NCBI GenBank assembly: GCA_022709775.1 | Contig: JAKLIE010000008.1 | Location: 1 to 12,133, forward strand | DNA from: Pseudomonadota bacterium | Lineage (GTDB): Bacteria > Pseudomonadota > Gammaproteobacteria > Burkholderiales > Casimicrobiaceae | Direction of reading: 5' to 3' | Length of the DNA stretch: 12,133 bases | The notes under the pieces: model-generated | The model's database searches: none | What the model saw: the letters and a program-made list of their open reading frames with translations, nothing else | Told to the model about the DNA's origin: nothing | Shown: positions 1 to 8,565 of the stretch, in pieces | Numbering within the stretch: the first letter of the stretch is position 1 | Layout: every line of letters begins with the position of its first letter | Made by a program: the position numbers and the translations under genes

Positions 1-1433
1 AGGCTGCCGTCGGCGTACAGGTGGACCAGCGCGCCGGCCTGGTTGTAGTGCGACGCGGTGAACGAGATGCCGAACTTGACCGGGGTGAGCGCAATTCCGC
101 GCTTCCACACCTCGTGGTCGCGGTTCCACTGCTCGATCGCGCGGCGGCGGGCGCGGTAGTCGGCGCGCGCCTCGAGCGCGGCGATGATCTCCGGCGCGAT
201 GTTGTCCTCGATGGTCATGCCGTAGGGCGTGACGTTGCGCTCGCTCGTCCCGTACAGGTTCGCCTTGCGGACGTCGAGCGGGTCGAGGCCGGTCGCGCGC
301 GCGATCGCGTCGATCACCGCCTCGATCGCGAACATCCCCTGCGGTCCGCCGAAGCCGCGGAACGCGGTGTCCGACACGGTGTTCGTCCGGCAGCGGTACG
401 AGTGGATCGCCACGTCGGGCAGCCAGTACGCGTTGTCGGCGTGGAAGACCGCGCGGTCGTTGATCGGGCCCGAGAGGTCCGCCGAGAAGCCGCAGCGCGA
501 CGCGAGCGTGAGGTCGAGCGCGAGGATGCGGCCGTCGTCGTCGTAGCCGGCGTCGTAGCCGTGCACGAACGCGTGGCGCTTGCCGGTCGAGCGCATGTCG
601 TCGTCGCGGTCGAGCCGGAGCTTCACCGCGCGTCCGGTGCGCCGCGCGAGGATCGCCGCGACGCAGGCGAACAGCGACATCTGCGTCTCCTTGCCGCCGA
701 ACCCGCCGCCCATCCGCCGGCACTCGACGACGACGTCGTGGTCGTCGACGCCGAGCGCGCGCGCGACCATGTGCTGCACCTCGCCCGGGTGCTGCGTCGA
801 GCAGTGCACGTGCATCGTGCGGCCCTCGCAGGGAATCGCGAGCGCGACCTGACCCTCGAGGTAGAAGTGGTCCTGGCCGCCCGAGCGCACGGTGCCGGAC
901 AGGCGGTGCGGCGCGCGGGCCATCGCTGCCGCCGCGTCGCCGCGCGCGACGTGGACCGGCGGCAGGACGAACGCCGCCGCCGCCATCGCCTCCTCGACGG
1001 TCAGGATCGCCGGCAGCGGTTCGATGTCGAAGCGGCCGAGGCGGGCGGCGCGCCGTGCCGCGTCGGCGCTCGTTGCCGCGACGGCGAACACCGGCTGCCC
1101 GGCGAACTGCACGCCGCCGTCGGCGAGGATCGGGTCGTCGCGCACGATCGGGCCCACGTCGTTCGCACCCGGGATGTCCGACGCGACGATCGCGTCGATC
1201 ACGCCCGGCGCTGCGCGCACCGCGTCGAGATTCACGGCGCGCAGCCGACCGTGCGCGACCGGCGAGACGCCGATCGCGGCGTGCAGCGTGCCCTTCGGCT
1301 CGGGAAGGTCGTCGGTGTACGCGGCCTCGCCCGCGACGTGCAGCGCGGCCGAGTCGTGCGGCAGCGGCGCGCCCACGACGGCGCCCGCGTCGGGAACGCC
1401 GAGGTCGGGGAGCGGCACGCGCGGATCGTTCAT
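1..1433 (-). CDS. xdhB: Xanthine dehydrogenase molybdopterin-binding subunit XdhB (C-terminus cut by window edge)
   Basis: Large subunit of two-subunit cytoplasmic xanthine dehydrogenase, which oxidises hypoxanthine to xanthine and then urate at a molybdenum cofactor. I read 477 codons from the ATG at 1433-1431 to the left edge. Bacterial XdhB is usually about 770-790 aa, so roughly the last 300 residues, including the expected catalytic Glu, are outside. Visible motifs are an N-terminal GEAAYTDDLPEP segment, HFYLEGQ near residue 187, STQ with Q214, MGGGFGGKET ending in E249, DRAVFH with R327, and AFRGFGGPQG near 357-366. By family knowledge, the E249 and R327 positions match the bovine substrate-binding Glu802 and Arg880, which favours a true purine oxidase over a generic aldehyde or CO dehydrogenase paralogue. 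It starts 5 nt after the xdhA stop, so the two are almost certainly co-transcribed. An xdhC maturation gene may follow off-window. Confidence 0.95.
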   Translation of the reverse strand, partial: MNDPRVPLPDLGVPDAGAVVGAPLPHDSAALHVAGEAAYTDDLPEPKGTLHAAIGVSPVAHGRLRAVNLDAVRAAPGVIDAIVASDIPGANDVGPIVRDDPILADGGVQFAGQPVFAVAATSADAARRAARLGRFDIEPLPAILTVEEAMAAAAFVLPPVHVARGDAAAAMARAPHRLSGTVRSGGQDHFYLEGQVALAIPCEGRTMHVHCSTQHPGEVQHMVARALGVDDHDVVVECRRMGGGFGGKETQMSLFACVAAILARRTGRAVKLRLDRDDDMRSTGKRHAFVHGYDAGYDDDGRILALDLTLASRCGFSADLSGPINDRAVFHADNAYWLPDVAIHSYRCRTNTVSDTAFRGFGGPQGMFAIEAVIDAIARATGLDPLDVRKANLYGTSERNVTPYGMTIEDNIAPEIIAALEARADYRARRRAIEQWNRDHEVWKRGIALTPVKFGISFTASHYNQAGALVHLYADGS

Positions 1434-1438
1434 CGCGG

Positions 1439-2968
<1,530 letters not shown>

Positions 2969-3139
2969 GGGCGGAGGCGGTGCGCGGGTGACCGGGCGCC
3001 GGTGCGCCCGGGATCGTCGCGCATCCTCCCGCCGGGGTCATGGTTTGTCAACCGGGAGCGAGGGGCGTGCATACCGTTGCCGGCGCACCGCTGCGCGACG
3101 GCTCCATTGGGCGGCGGTGCGGGGGGTCGACGCGATCGG

Positions 3140-3167
3140 TGGACACGGGACGACAATCGTGTATACA
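3140..3167 (+). promoter_or_regulatory. Putative sigma-70 promoter of the GntR-family gene
   Basis: The hexamer TGGACA (3140-3145) differs from the -35 consensus by one base. It is separated by 16 nt from TATACA (3162-3167), a 4/6 match to the -10 consensus. Transcription would start near 3174, about 80 nt before the ATG. The -10 lies inside the palindrome, so a bound regulator would occlude it. This is sequence inference only. Confidence 0.4.
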
Positions 3168-3171
3168 CGAT
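3156..3171. promoter_or_regulatory. Perfect palindromic operator ATCGTGTATACACGAT (putative GntR/FCD binding site)
   Basis: All 16 bases are self-complementary, centred on TGTA|TACA. Operators of FCD-type GntR regulators are commonly short palindromes with a TATAC/GTATAC core, so the neighbouring regulator is the natural ligand. The site covers the likely -10 box of the regulator's own promoter, which implies autorepression. Control of xdhAB from the same spacer is inference. Confidence 0.6.
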
Positions 3172-3255
3172 GAGGACCGCGTGCATCCCGCCTGGATTGA
3201 CCCGGGGCGTGGGCGGGCTTACGCTGCCCGAGGGACGGGCGAGGGAGAGGAGCCG

Positions 3256-3939
3256 ATGGCGGCGCGGCGGCAGGCGGCGGGCGGTGCGGAGGCGCGCATC
3301 TGCGACGCGATACGCGCGTCGATCCTCGCGCGGAGGCTCGCGCCCGGCACCAAGCTGCAGGAGCTCGCGCTCGGCCGGTTCTTCGGCGTCTCGCGCACGA
3401 TCGTGCGCCAGGCGCTGCGGCGGCTCGACCACGAGGGCATCGTCAGCCTGCGGGAGAAGCGCGTGGCGGTCGTGGCCCGGCCTTCCGCGGCCGACGTGCG
3501 CCACACGTTCGCCGCGCGCCGGGTGATCGAGGCGGCGACGGTCGAGGCGGCGGTCGCGCGCATCGACAAGGCGTCGATCGCGGCGCTGAGGCGGGTGGTG
3601 CGCGACGAGAACGCCGCCTACGCGCGCGGCGACCGCGGCGCGGGCCTCGAGCGCTCGCTCGCGTTCCACCATCGTCTTGCCGACCTCTGCGGGAACCCCG
3701 TGCTCGCCCGCTATGCTCGCGAGCTCGTGCTGCAGTCGTCGCTCGCGATCGCCCTCTACGAGCGGAGCGGCGTCGCGCACGCGCGCGCCGACCACGACGC
3801 GCTCGTCGACGCGATCGCGCGCCGGGACGCCCGGCGCGCCGGGCGCCTGATGGCGGCGCACGTCGACGAGCTGGAATCGCGTCTGGCGCTCGACGGCGCG
3901 CCGGCGCCGTCGCTAGACGAGATCTTCGCGGATCGCTGA
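3256..3939 (+). CDS. GntR-family transcriptional regulator, FCD subfamily (probable regulator of xdhAB)
   Basis: DNA-binding regulator of 227 aa. The N-terminal winged helix-turn-helix spans about residues 12-78, with the classic GntR pattern LAPGTKLQELALGRFFGVSR followed by a TIVRQALRRLDHEGIV recognition helix. The C-terminal all-helical FCD ligand domain (about 85-215) shows AFHHRLADLCGNP, DHDALVDAIARRD and AAHVDEL, which supply the usual metal or ligand histidines. The Asp normally four residues before the first His is a Ser here. The ATG at 3256 is preferred because it follows AGGAG/GAGGGA sequences at 3241-3252 and gives the normal family length. An in-frame ATG at 3040 would add 72 low-complexity residues and run through the operator. 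Divergence from xdhA suggests a local repressor responding to a purine-pathway metabolite. The ligand is not deducible from sequence. Confidence 0.92.
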   Translation: MAARRQAAGGAEARICDAIRASILARRLAPGTKLQELALGRFFGVSRTIVRQALRRLDHEGIVSLREKRVAVVARPSAADVRHTFAARRVIEAATVEAAVARIDKASIAALRRVVRDENAAYARGDRGAGLERSLAFHHRLADLCGNPVLARYARELVLQSSLAIALYERSGVAHARADHDALVDAIARRDARRAGRLMAAHVDELESRLALDGAPAPSLDEIFADR

Positions 3940-4003
3940 CGCCGAACGGCGCTCGCGCGCGGCGCAGGGCAGGCATCGAGCGTCGCGCCGCCGTTGCCCT
4001 CGG

Positions 4004-4009
4004 TACAAT
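4004..4009 (+). promoter_or_regulatory. Putative -10 box TACAAT upstream of the TPR/glycosyltransferase gene
   Basis: TACAAT in the context GGTACAATG is a 5/6 match to the sigma-70 -10 consensus and is a frequent form in high-GC Betaproteobacteria. The start of transcription would be near 4016, giving a leader of about 33 nt before the ATG at 4049. No clear -35 is visible. Confidence 0.45.
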
Positions 4010-4048
4010 GCGGCGGACGAAGCGCCGCCGCCTGCCTGCCCGACGTCC

Positions 4049-5911
4049 ATGCCCTCGAACCCACCGACGCTCGACGAGGCGCTCGCCCTGCATCGGGCCG
4101 GCCGCGCGGAGGACGCGCAGGAGGCGTACAGGAAGATCCTCGCGCGCGAGCCGGGACAGCCGGACGCGCTGCACGGACTGGGCGTCCTGTGCGCGGGGCG
4201 CGGCGCGCTCGACGAGGCGCAGTCGCTGGTCTCGCGCGCCATCGAGGGACGGCCGACCGCGGCCGCGTACCGCAACAGTCTCGGAAACATCCTCCAGCAG
4301 CGCGGTGCGTACGCGGCGGCCGAGGCGGCTTTCCGGCGGGCGATTGCGCTCGACGGGCGCCTCGCGCAGGCCCATGCCAACCTGGGACACGCATTGCGCG
4401 CGACGGGCCGCCACGACGAGGCGGTCGCCTCCTACCGATCGGCGCTCGCGCTCGCCCCGACGCTCGTGTCGGCCTGGGCAGGGCTCGGGCAGGCGCAGCT
4501 CGCGGCCGGACGGCGCGACGACGCGGTCGCCTCGCTCGAGACGGCGCTCGCGCACCAGCCGGGCGCGCTTCCGCTGCGGTTCCTGCTGGGAACGGCCCTG
4601 CTCGACGCGGGGGCGTTCGCGGAGGCCGAAGCGCACCTTGCCGCGGTCGCCGCGGGTGCGCCGACGCCGGAGTCGCTGTGCAATCTCGGCCGTGCGCTGA
4701 TCGGCCAGGGGCGTTGCGCCGAGGCCGTCGGGCCGCTGGAAGCGGCGCTGCGGACGAAGCCCGGAATGGTGGAGGCGCTCTTCAACCTCGCGATCGCGAA
4801 GACGGAGTGCGGCGACGTGCCCGGTGCGGTCGCCTGCTACGAGCAGGCGGTGGCGGGCGACCCGCACCGGGTTGCGGCGTGGCGCGGGCTCGGCGCGGCC
4901 CGTCTCGAGCTCGGCGACACGGCCGGAGCGCGCGCGGCGCTGGAGCGCGCGCTCGCGATCGCACCGGCCGATGCGGAGTCGCACGGCAAGCTCGCCCTCG
5001 CCCTGTTGACCGACGGCGTGATGCCCCGCGGATGGCACGAGTACGAGTGGCGCTGGAAGTGCGCGAACTACCGGCCGATGCCCGCGCTGCCCGTGCCGCT
5101 CTGGGACGGCGGGCCGCTGCGGGGACCGCTGCTGCTGCACGCGGAGCAGGGCTTCGGGGACGCGATCCAGTTCTGCCGCTACGCGCCGCTGCTCGCGCGC
5201 CGGGGCTGCCCGGTGGTGCTCGAGTGCGCGCCCGAGCTGCTGCGGCTGTTCGCCCGCATCGAGGGCATCGAGGTCGTTGCGCGCGGGGCGGCGACGCCGC
5301 CGGTCGTCGCGCACTGTCCGCTGATGAGCGTTCCGGCGCGACTCGGCACGACGCTCGACACGATCCCGTCCGACGTTCCCTATCTCGCACCCGACCCGAA
5401 GGATGCGCAGCGATGGGCGAAGCGGCTCGAAGCGCTGGGCGACAGGACCCGCGTGGGCCTGGTCTGGGCCGGCAATCCGAACCGGATCAACGATCACACG
5501 CGGTCGCTGGAGCTGTCGGAGCTGGAGACGCTGATCGAGCGGCACGACGTCGCGTGGATCAGCCTGCAGACCGGCGGGCTGGCCACGCAGGCGGCGCGCT
5601 ACGCCGGGCGCCTGCACGACTGGACCGGCGAACTGGTCGACTTCGCGGAGACGGCGGCGCTGATCGCGGGGCTGGACCTGGTGATCGCGGCGGATACCGC
5701 CGTGGCGCACCTCGCGGGAGCGATGGGCAAGCCGACGTGGATCCTGCTGCCGGTCGGCGACGTCTGGCGATGGATGCTCGATCGTACCGACAGCCCGTGG
5801 TATCCGACCGCGACGCTGTTCCGCCAATCGGCCCGGGGCGAGTGGAGCACGGTCGTCGCCGCGCTCGACGGCGCGCTCGGCGATCTCCCGCCACGGCGCG
5901 GCGGGGTGTAG
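4049..5911 (+). CDS. TPR-repeat protein with C-terminal GT-B glycosyltransferase-like domain
   Basis: Protein of 620 aa with two halves. Residues 5 to about 325 are nine to ten consecutive 34-residue tetratricopeptide repeats, with the usual small/large helix pattern (for example ANLGHALRATGRHDEA, LGTALLDAGAFAEAEAHL, LFNLAIAKTECGDVPGA). From about 330 (HEYEWRWK) begins a domain typical of TPR/glycosyltransferase proteins: LLLHAEQGFGDAIQF near 362-376, VGLVWAGNP near 469, and AADTAVAHLAGAMGKPTWILLP near 547-568, which resembles the sugar-nucleotide site of GT-B (family 9/41-like) enzymes. No signal peptide or membrane segment is seen, so it is probably cytoplasmic. The repeats likely hold a protein or glycan partner. 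Acceptor and donor cannot be told from sequence. It appears monocistronic, with its own -10 box and 173 nt before the next gene. No Shine-Dalgarno is evident at the chosen start. Confidence 0.88.
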   Translation: MPSNPPTLDEALALHRAGRAEDAQEAYRKILAREPGQPDALHGLGVLCAGRGALDEAQSLVSRAIEGRPTAAAYRNSLGNILQQRGAYAAAEAAFRRAIALDGRLAQAHANLGHALRATGRHDEAVASYRSALALAPTLVSAWAGLGQAQLAAGRRDDAVASLETALAHQPGALPLRFLLGTALLDAGAFAEAEAHLAAVAAGAPTPESLCNLGRALIGQGRCAEAVGPLEAALRTKPGMVEALFNLAIAKTECGDVPGAVACYEQAVAGDPHRVAAWRGLGAARLELGDTAGARAALERALAIAPADAESHGKLALALLTDGVMPRGWHEYEWRWKCANYRPMPALPVPLWDGGPLRGPLLLHAEQGFGDAIQFCRYAPLLARRGCPVVLECAPELLRLFARIEGIEVVARGAATPPVVAHCPLMSVPARLGTTLDTIPSDVPYLAPDPKDAQRWAKRLEALGDRTRVGLVWAGNPNRINDHTRSLELSELETLIERHDVAWISLQTGGLATQAARYAGRLHDWTGELVDFAETAALIAGLDLVIAADTAVAHLAGAMGKPTWILLPVGDVWRWMLDRTDSPWYPTATLFRQSARGEWSTVVAALDGALGDLPPRRGGV

Positions 5912-5983
5912 GTCCCGGCGCGTCGATTCGCGGGCCGATGCAGCGGCCGCACGACCGGCACGAAGCCCGCGCCCGTGGGGTAC

Positions 5984-6021
5984 GCCGGACGGGCCGAGCG
6001 GCGCGACCGCCCGTCGCCGGC
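5984..6021 (+). terminator. GC-rich hairpin downstream of the TPR/glycosyltransferase gene (possible transcription attenuator)
   Basis: GCCGGACGGG (5984-5993) pairs with CCCGT and CCGGC (6010-6021), with a 2-nt CG bulge and a 16-nt loop. It lies in the 173-nt gap between two genes but is not followed by a T-run, so it is not a classic intrinsic terminator. Hairpins of this quality also arise by chance at this GC content. Confidence 0.22.
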
Positions 6022-6056
6022 GGCCCGGACGCGGGCACGCTCGCGTGGGGGTTGGT

Positions 6057-6064
6057 GCTAAACT
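6057..6064 (+). promoter_or_regulatory. Putative extended -10 promoter (TGCTAAACT) of the solute-binding-protein/MCE gene cluster
   Basis: TAAACT at 6059-6064 is preceded by a TG one base upstream (6056-6057), giving an extended -10 element of a kind common in high-GC proteobacteria. No -35 hexamer is recognisable. Transcription would start about 15 nt before the ATG at 6085. It is the only promoter-like element seen ahead of the six-gene cluster. Confidence 0.4.
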
Positions 6065-6084
6065 TCGCCGCCCTTCGATCACCG

Positions 6085-6969
6085 ATGACGTCCATGCGCC
6101 ATTCGACAGGACATCCGTTGCGAGCCGCGCTCGTCGTCGTCGCCGCGATCGCCGGCGCGCTCGCGGGGGCGGCGTTCGCCGGACCGACGCTCGACCGCAT
6201 CCGTGCGACCGGCACGATCGAGCTCGGCTACCGCGACGACGCCGCGCCGTTCTCGTACCGGGACCGCGATGGCCGCGTGCGCGGCTACTCGGTCGAGCTC
6301 TGCGAGCGGGCTGCCGCGGAGGTCGCGAAGGTCGCGGGCGTCGCCTCGCTCAAGCTCCAGTGGAAGCCGCTCTCCGCCGACGAACGCGTCGACGCGGTCG
6401 CGCGCGGCGCGGTCGACCTCGAGTGCGGCACGACGACGATCTCGCTCTCGCGCATGGCGACGGTCGACTTCAGCGTGCCGATCTACGTCGACGGCGGCGC
6501 CGTGCTGGTCGGCGCGCGATCGAAGCTCGGCAAGCTCGCCGACCTGAAGGGCCGGCGCATCGCCGTGATCCCGGGAACGACGACCGAGCAGGCGCTCGCG
6601 CGCACGCTGACGGCGATCGCTGCGCCGGCGATCGTCGTGCCGATCGGCAGCCTCCAGGAAGGGCTCGCGCAGCTCGCGGCGGGCAAGGTCGACGGCGTGG
6701 CGGGCGATCGCATCGTGCTGACCGTCCAGCGCTCGCGGATGCCGTCGCTGCGCGACAGCGATTTCCTTCCCTCGGACATCTCGTACGAGCCCTACGGCCT
6801 CGTGATGCGCCGCGACGATCCGGACTTCCGGCTCGCGGTGAACCGCGCGCTGGTCGAGCTGTACCGGAGCGGCGAGGTCGATCCGATCTTCCAGCGCTGG
6901 TTCGGCGCGCTCGGCCGCCCGGGTCCGATGCTCCACGCGATGTTCTACCTCGCCACGGTGCCGCAATGA
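6085..6969 (+). CDS. Periplasmic amino-acid-type ABC transporter substrate-binding protein (SBP family 3)
   Basis: Exported solute-binding protein of 294 aa. The N-terminus is a Sec signal peptide: basic start (MRHSTGHPLR), hydrophobic LVVVAAIAGALAGAA, and likely cleavage after AFA, with no lipobox Cys. The mature part begins with TLDRIRATGTIELGYRDDAA, then the family-3 signature (PFSYRDRDGRVRGYSVELC), ECGTTTISLSRMATVDFSVPIY, and KLADLKGRRIAVIPGTTTEQ, typical of GltI/HisJ-like binding proteins for polar amino acids. An ATG at 6094 is an equally possible start (3 residues shorter). No cognate permease or ATPase of the amino-acid type lies nearby, so it is an orphan binding protein here. It ends in an ATGA overlap with the next gene and probably heads the MCE operon. 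Its ligand is unknown. Confidence 0.9.
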   Translation: MTSMRHSTGHPLRAALVVVAAIAGALAGAAFAGPTLDRIRATGTIELGYRDDAAPFSYRDRDGRVRGYSVELCERAAAEVAKVAGVASLKLQWKPLSADERVDAVARGAVDLECGTTTISLSRMATVDFSVPIYVDGGAVLVGARSKLGKLADLKGRRIAVIPGTTTEQALARTLTAIAAPAIVVPIGSLQEGLAQLAAGKVDGVAGDRIVLTVQRSRMPSLRDSDFLPSDISYEPYGLVMRRDDPDFRLAVNRALVELYRSGEVDPIFQRWFGALGRPGPMLHAMFYLATVPQ

Positions 6970-7421
6970 GCGGGGACCGCGCGCGGCGGGCGGGCGCGAT
7001 CGTCGTCGCGGGTATCGCGATGCTCGCCGCGGCAGCCGCGCAGGCGCAGCCGGCCGGCCGCTGCGACAACTGCGGGACCGTGGCCGCCGTCCGGCAGACG
7101 ACGGAGAAGAGCAGCTGGACCCCGCTGGGAACCACCGTGCCGTCGGCCGGTCCCGGCGATTCGATCGGCACCACCGGCCGGGTGACGAGCGCCTTCCAGA
7201 TCGGACCGCAGGGGAAGAACCAGGGGCTGGTGGTCCTCGGGTCCGCGGGCGGCGGATCCTATGCGAAGCGCCCCGACAGCTACGAGCAGCCGCGCTGGGA
7301 CGTGGACGTGAAGTTGGACGCCGGCGGGACAAGGACCGTCCCGCTGCGCTACGATCCCCCGTTCCGGCCCGGGGACCGCGTGCGCGTCTACGGCACGCAG
7401 CTCGAGCTGATCGACCCCTGA
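6966..7421 (+). CDS. Small exported protein, SlyB-like ends without the glycine zipper (hypothetical)
   Basis: Protein of 151 aa starting at the ATG that overlaps the preceding stop (ATGA). Residues 9-27 form a signal peptide (AGAIVVAGIAMLAAAAAQA) with cleavage probably before QPAGRC. The mature N-terminus CDNCGTVAAV (33-42) and the C-terminal RWDVDVKLDAGGTRTVP...PPFRPGDRVRV (about 107-141) resemble SlyB/PcP-type glycine-zipper envelope proteins of Betaproteobacteria, which usually carry C-x-x-CG-x-V first and a basic-residue, D-x-G, W-x-GD-x-V-x-V region last. The central glycine zipper that normally spans the membrane is missing. In its place is a polar GTT/GPQGKNQ/SAGGGSY stretch. There is no standard lipobox, so it is probably a soluble periplasmic protein with C33 and C36 able to form a disulfide. 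Assignment to the family is inference from short end motifs. Confidence 0.75.
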   Translation: MSGDRARRAGAIVVAGIAMLAAAAAQAQPAGRCDNCGTVAAVRQTTEKSSWTPLGTTVPSAGPGDSIGTTGRVTSAFQIGPQGKNQGLVVLGSAGGGSYAKRPDSYEQPRWDVDVKLDAGGTRTVPLRYDPPFRPGDRVRVYGTQLELIDP

Positions 7422-7436
7422 CGCTCCCACGCATCG

Positions 7437-8549
7437 ATGGCCGCGATCGCGATCAACGACCTGCCCGACGGGCGCCGCGTCGTCGCGCTGGACGGTCGCC
7501 TCGACTCGAACACGGTGCGCGCGGTCTGGAGCGATGCGCACCGCGCGCTGGCCGACGCCCCGGGCAAGCCGGTGACGGTCGACGCGGCGAAGGTCGACTA
7601 TTGCGACGGCGCCGGCGTCGCGCTGCTGATCGACCTGATCGCGCAGGAGCGCGCGGCGCCGGTCGAGATCGCGAACCTCAAGCCGGCGTTCGATCTGCTG
7701 CTCAGGCAGTTCGACCCGAAGCGGCTGGCGAAGGACGTCGATCCCGAGGTGAAGCGTCGTCCGGCGATCGAGGAGATCGGGCGTGCGGCGGCGGCCGTCT
7801 GGAGGGACATCGCCGAGCAGATCACGTTCATCGGCGAGCTCAGCGCGGCGCTCTTCCACGCGCTCCTGCGGCCGCACACGGTGCGCTGGCGGGACGTGTG
7901 GCGCGTGTGCGAGCGCGTCGGCGTGGACGCGCTGCCGATCGTCGCGCTGATCAGCTTCCTGCTCGGCATGATCCTGGCGTTCCAGTCGGCGGTGCCGATG
8001 AAGCGGTTCGGCGCCGAGATCTTCGTCGCCGACCTGATCGGACTGTCGATGCTGCGCGAGCTGGGGCCCCTGATGACGGCCATCCTGCTCGCCGGCCGCT
8101 CGGGCGCGGCGTTCGCCGCCGAGATCGGCACGATGCGCGTCAACCAGGAGGTCGACGCGATCACGACGATGGGTCTCGACCCGGTTCGCTTCCTGGTGAC
8201 GCCGAGGGTCATCGCCGCGCTCCTGATGACGCCGCTGCTCGTGCTGTTCTCGATGCTCCTGGGGCTCATCGGCGGCGCGATCACGATGACCTCGTTCTCG
8301 ATCCCCGTCGTCACCTTCATGAAGGAGGTCGAGAGCGCCGTCTCGTTCACCGACTTCATGGCCGGGTTCGTCAAGTCGTTCGTCTTCGCCATCCTGATCG
8401 CCGGCATCGGGTGCCTGCGCGGCCTGCAGACGGCTGCCGGCGCGTCGGCCGTCGGCGAATCCGCAACGCGGGCCGTGGTTTCGGGCATCATCCTGCTCGT
8501 CGTCGTCGACGGCATCTTCGCCGTCGCCTTCTACATCCTGAACATCTGA
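7437..8549 (+). CDS. MlaE-family ABC transporter permease with N-terminal STAS domain
   Basis: Inner-membrane permease (370 aa) of an MCE-type lipid/hydrophobic-compound transporter. Residues 1 to about 95 form a STAS domain like MlaB (VVALDGRLDSNTVRAVW...VDYCDGAGVALLIDLI), fused here rather than encoded separately. From about 130 the MlaE domain follows, with membrane segments near VDALPIVALISFLLGMILAF, the LGPLMTAILLAGRSGAAFAAEIG block, LLMTPLLVLFSMLLGLIGGA, and the C-terminal IILLVVVDGIFAVAFYI. GTMRVNQEVDAITTMGLDPV at about 230-249 is the conserved cytoplasmic coupling segment that contacts the ATPase. The STAS phospho-acceptor loop reads CDGAG instead of the usual DSSG. The gene begins 15 nt after its upstream neighbour and ends 16 nt before the ATPase gene, indicating one transcript. 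Confidence 0.95.
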   Translation: MAAIAINDLPDGRRVVALDGRLDSNTVRAVWSDAHRALADAPGKPVTVDAAKVDYCDGAGVALLIDLIAQERAAPVEIANLKPAFDLLLRQFDPKRLAKDVDPEVKRRPAIEEIGRAAAAVWRDIAEQITFIGELSAALFHALLRPHTVRWRDVWRVCERVGVDALPIVALISFLLGMILAFQSAVPMKRFGAEIFVADLIGLSMLRELGPLMTAILLAGRSGAAFAAEIGTMRVNQEVDAITTMGLDPVRFLVTPRVIAALLMTPLLVLFSMLLGLIGGAITMTSFSIPVVTFMKEVESAVSFTDFMAGFVKSFVFAILIAGIGCLRGLQTAAGASAVGESATRAVVSGIILLVVVDGIFAVAFYILNI

Positions 8550-8565
8550 CGCGACGCCGCACCCG

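Larger units (their letters stand above)
2969..3255. promoter_or_regulatory. Divergent intergenic regulatory region between xdhA and the GntR-family gene
   Basis: This 287-nt spacer separates two divergent genes and must hold both promoters. It contains a perfect 16-bp palindrome at 3156-3171, two related CGTGCAT elements at 3066-3076 and 3180-3190, and a plus-strand -35/-10 pair at 3140-3167. A minus-strand TTGACA hexamer (3051-3046) is a possible xdhA -35 box, but no good -10 sits at the right distance. I see no small gene in it with convincing coding features. Confidence 0.7.

Noticed and set aside
3046..3051. Minus-strand TTGACA as the -35 box of an xdhA promoter
   Set aside because: No -10-like hexamer lies 15-19 nt downstream (the position reads GGAGGA-like sequence), so I do not call a promoter. 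It is kept only as a remark in the spacer entry.
3040..3255. Upstream in-frame ATG at 3040 as the start of the GntR-family gene
   Set aside because: It would add 72 residues without family similarity and place coding sequence over the palindrome and promoter. The ATG at 3256 has Shine-Dalgarno-like sequence and gives the standard length.
3443..6082. An 879-codon open frame on the minus strand opposite the GntR and TPR/glycosyltransferase genes, and other long antisense frames (for example minus 6945-8612, plus 21-1544, plus 1055-3526)
   Set aside because: Their translations are Arg/Ala/Pro-rich low-complexity sequence with no recognisable domain, and they mirror well-supported genes. Long antisense frames are expected at this GC content because stop codons are rare.
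3994..6084. N-terminal extension of the solute-binding-protein frame back to 3994
   Set aside because: The open frame upstream of 6085 is out-of-frame shadow of the TPR/glycosyltransferase gene. The signal peptide starts at 6085 or 6094.
6045..6965. Extension of the small exported protein back to 6045
   Set aside because: The upstream part is the shifted frame of the solute-binding protein. The ATG at 6966 is followed directly by a signal peptide and forms an ATGA overlap with the preceding stop.
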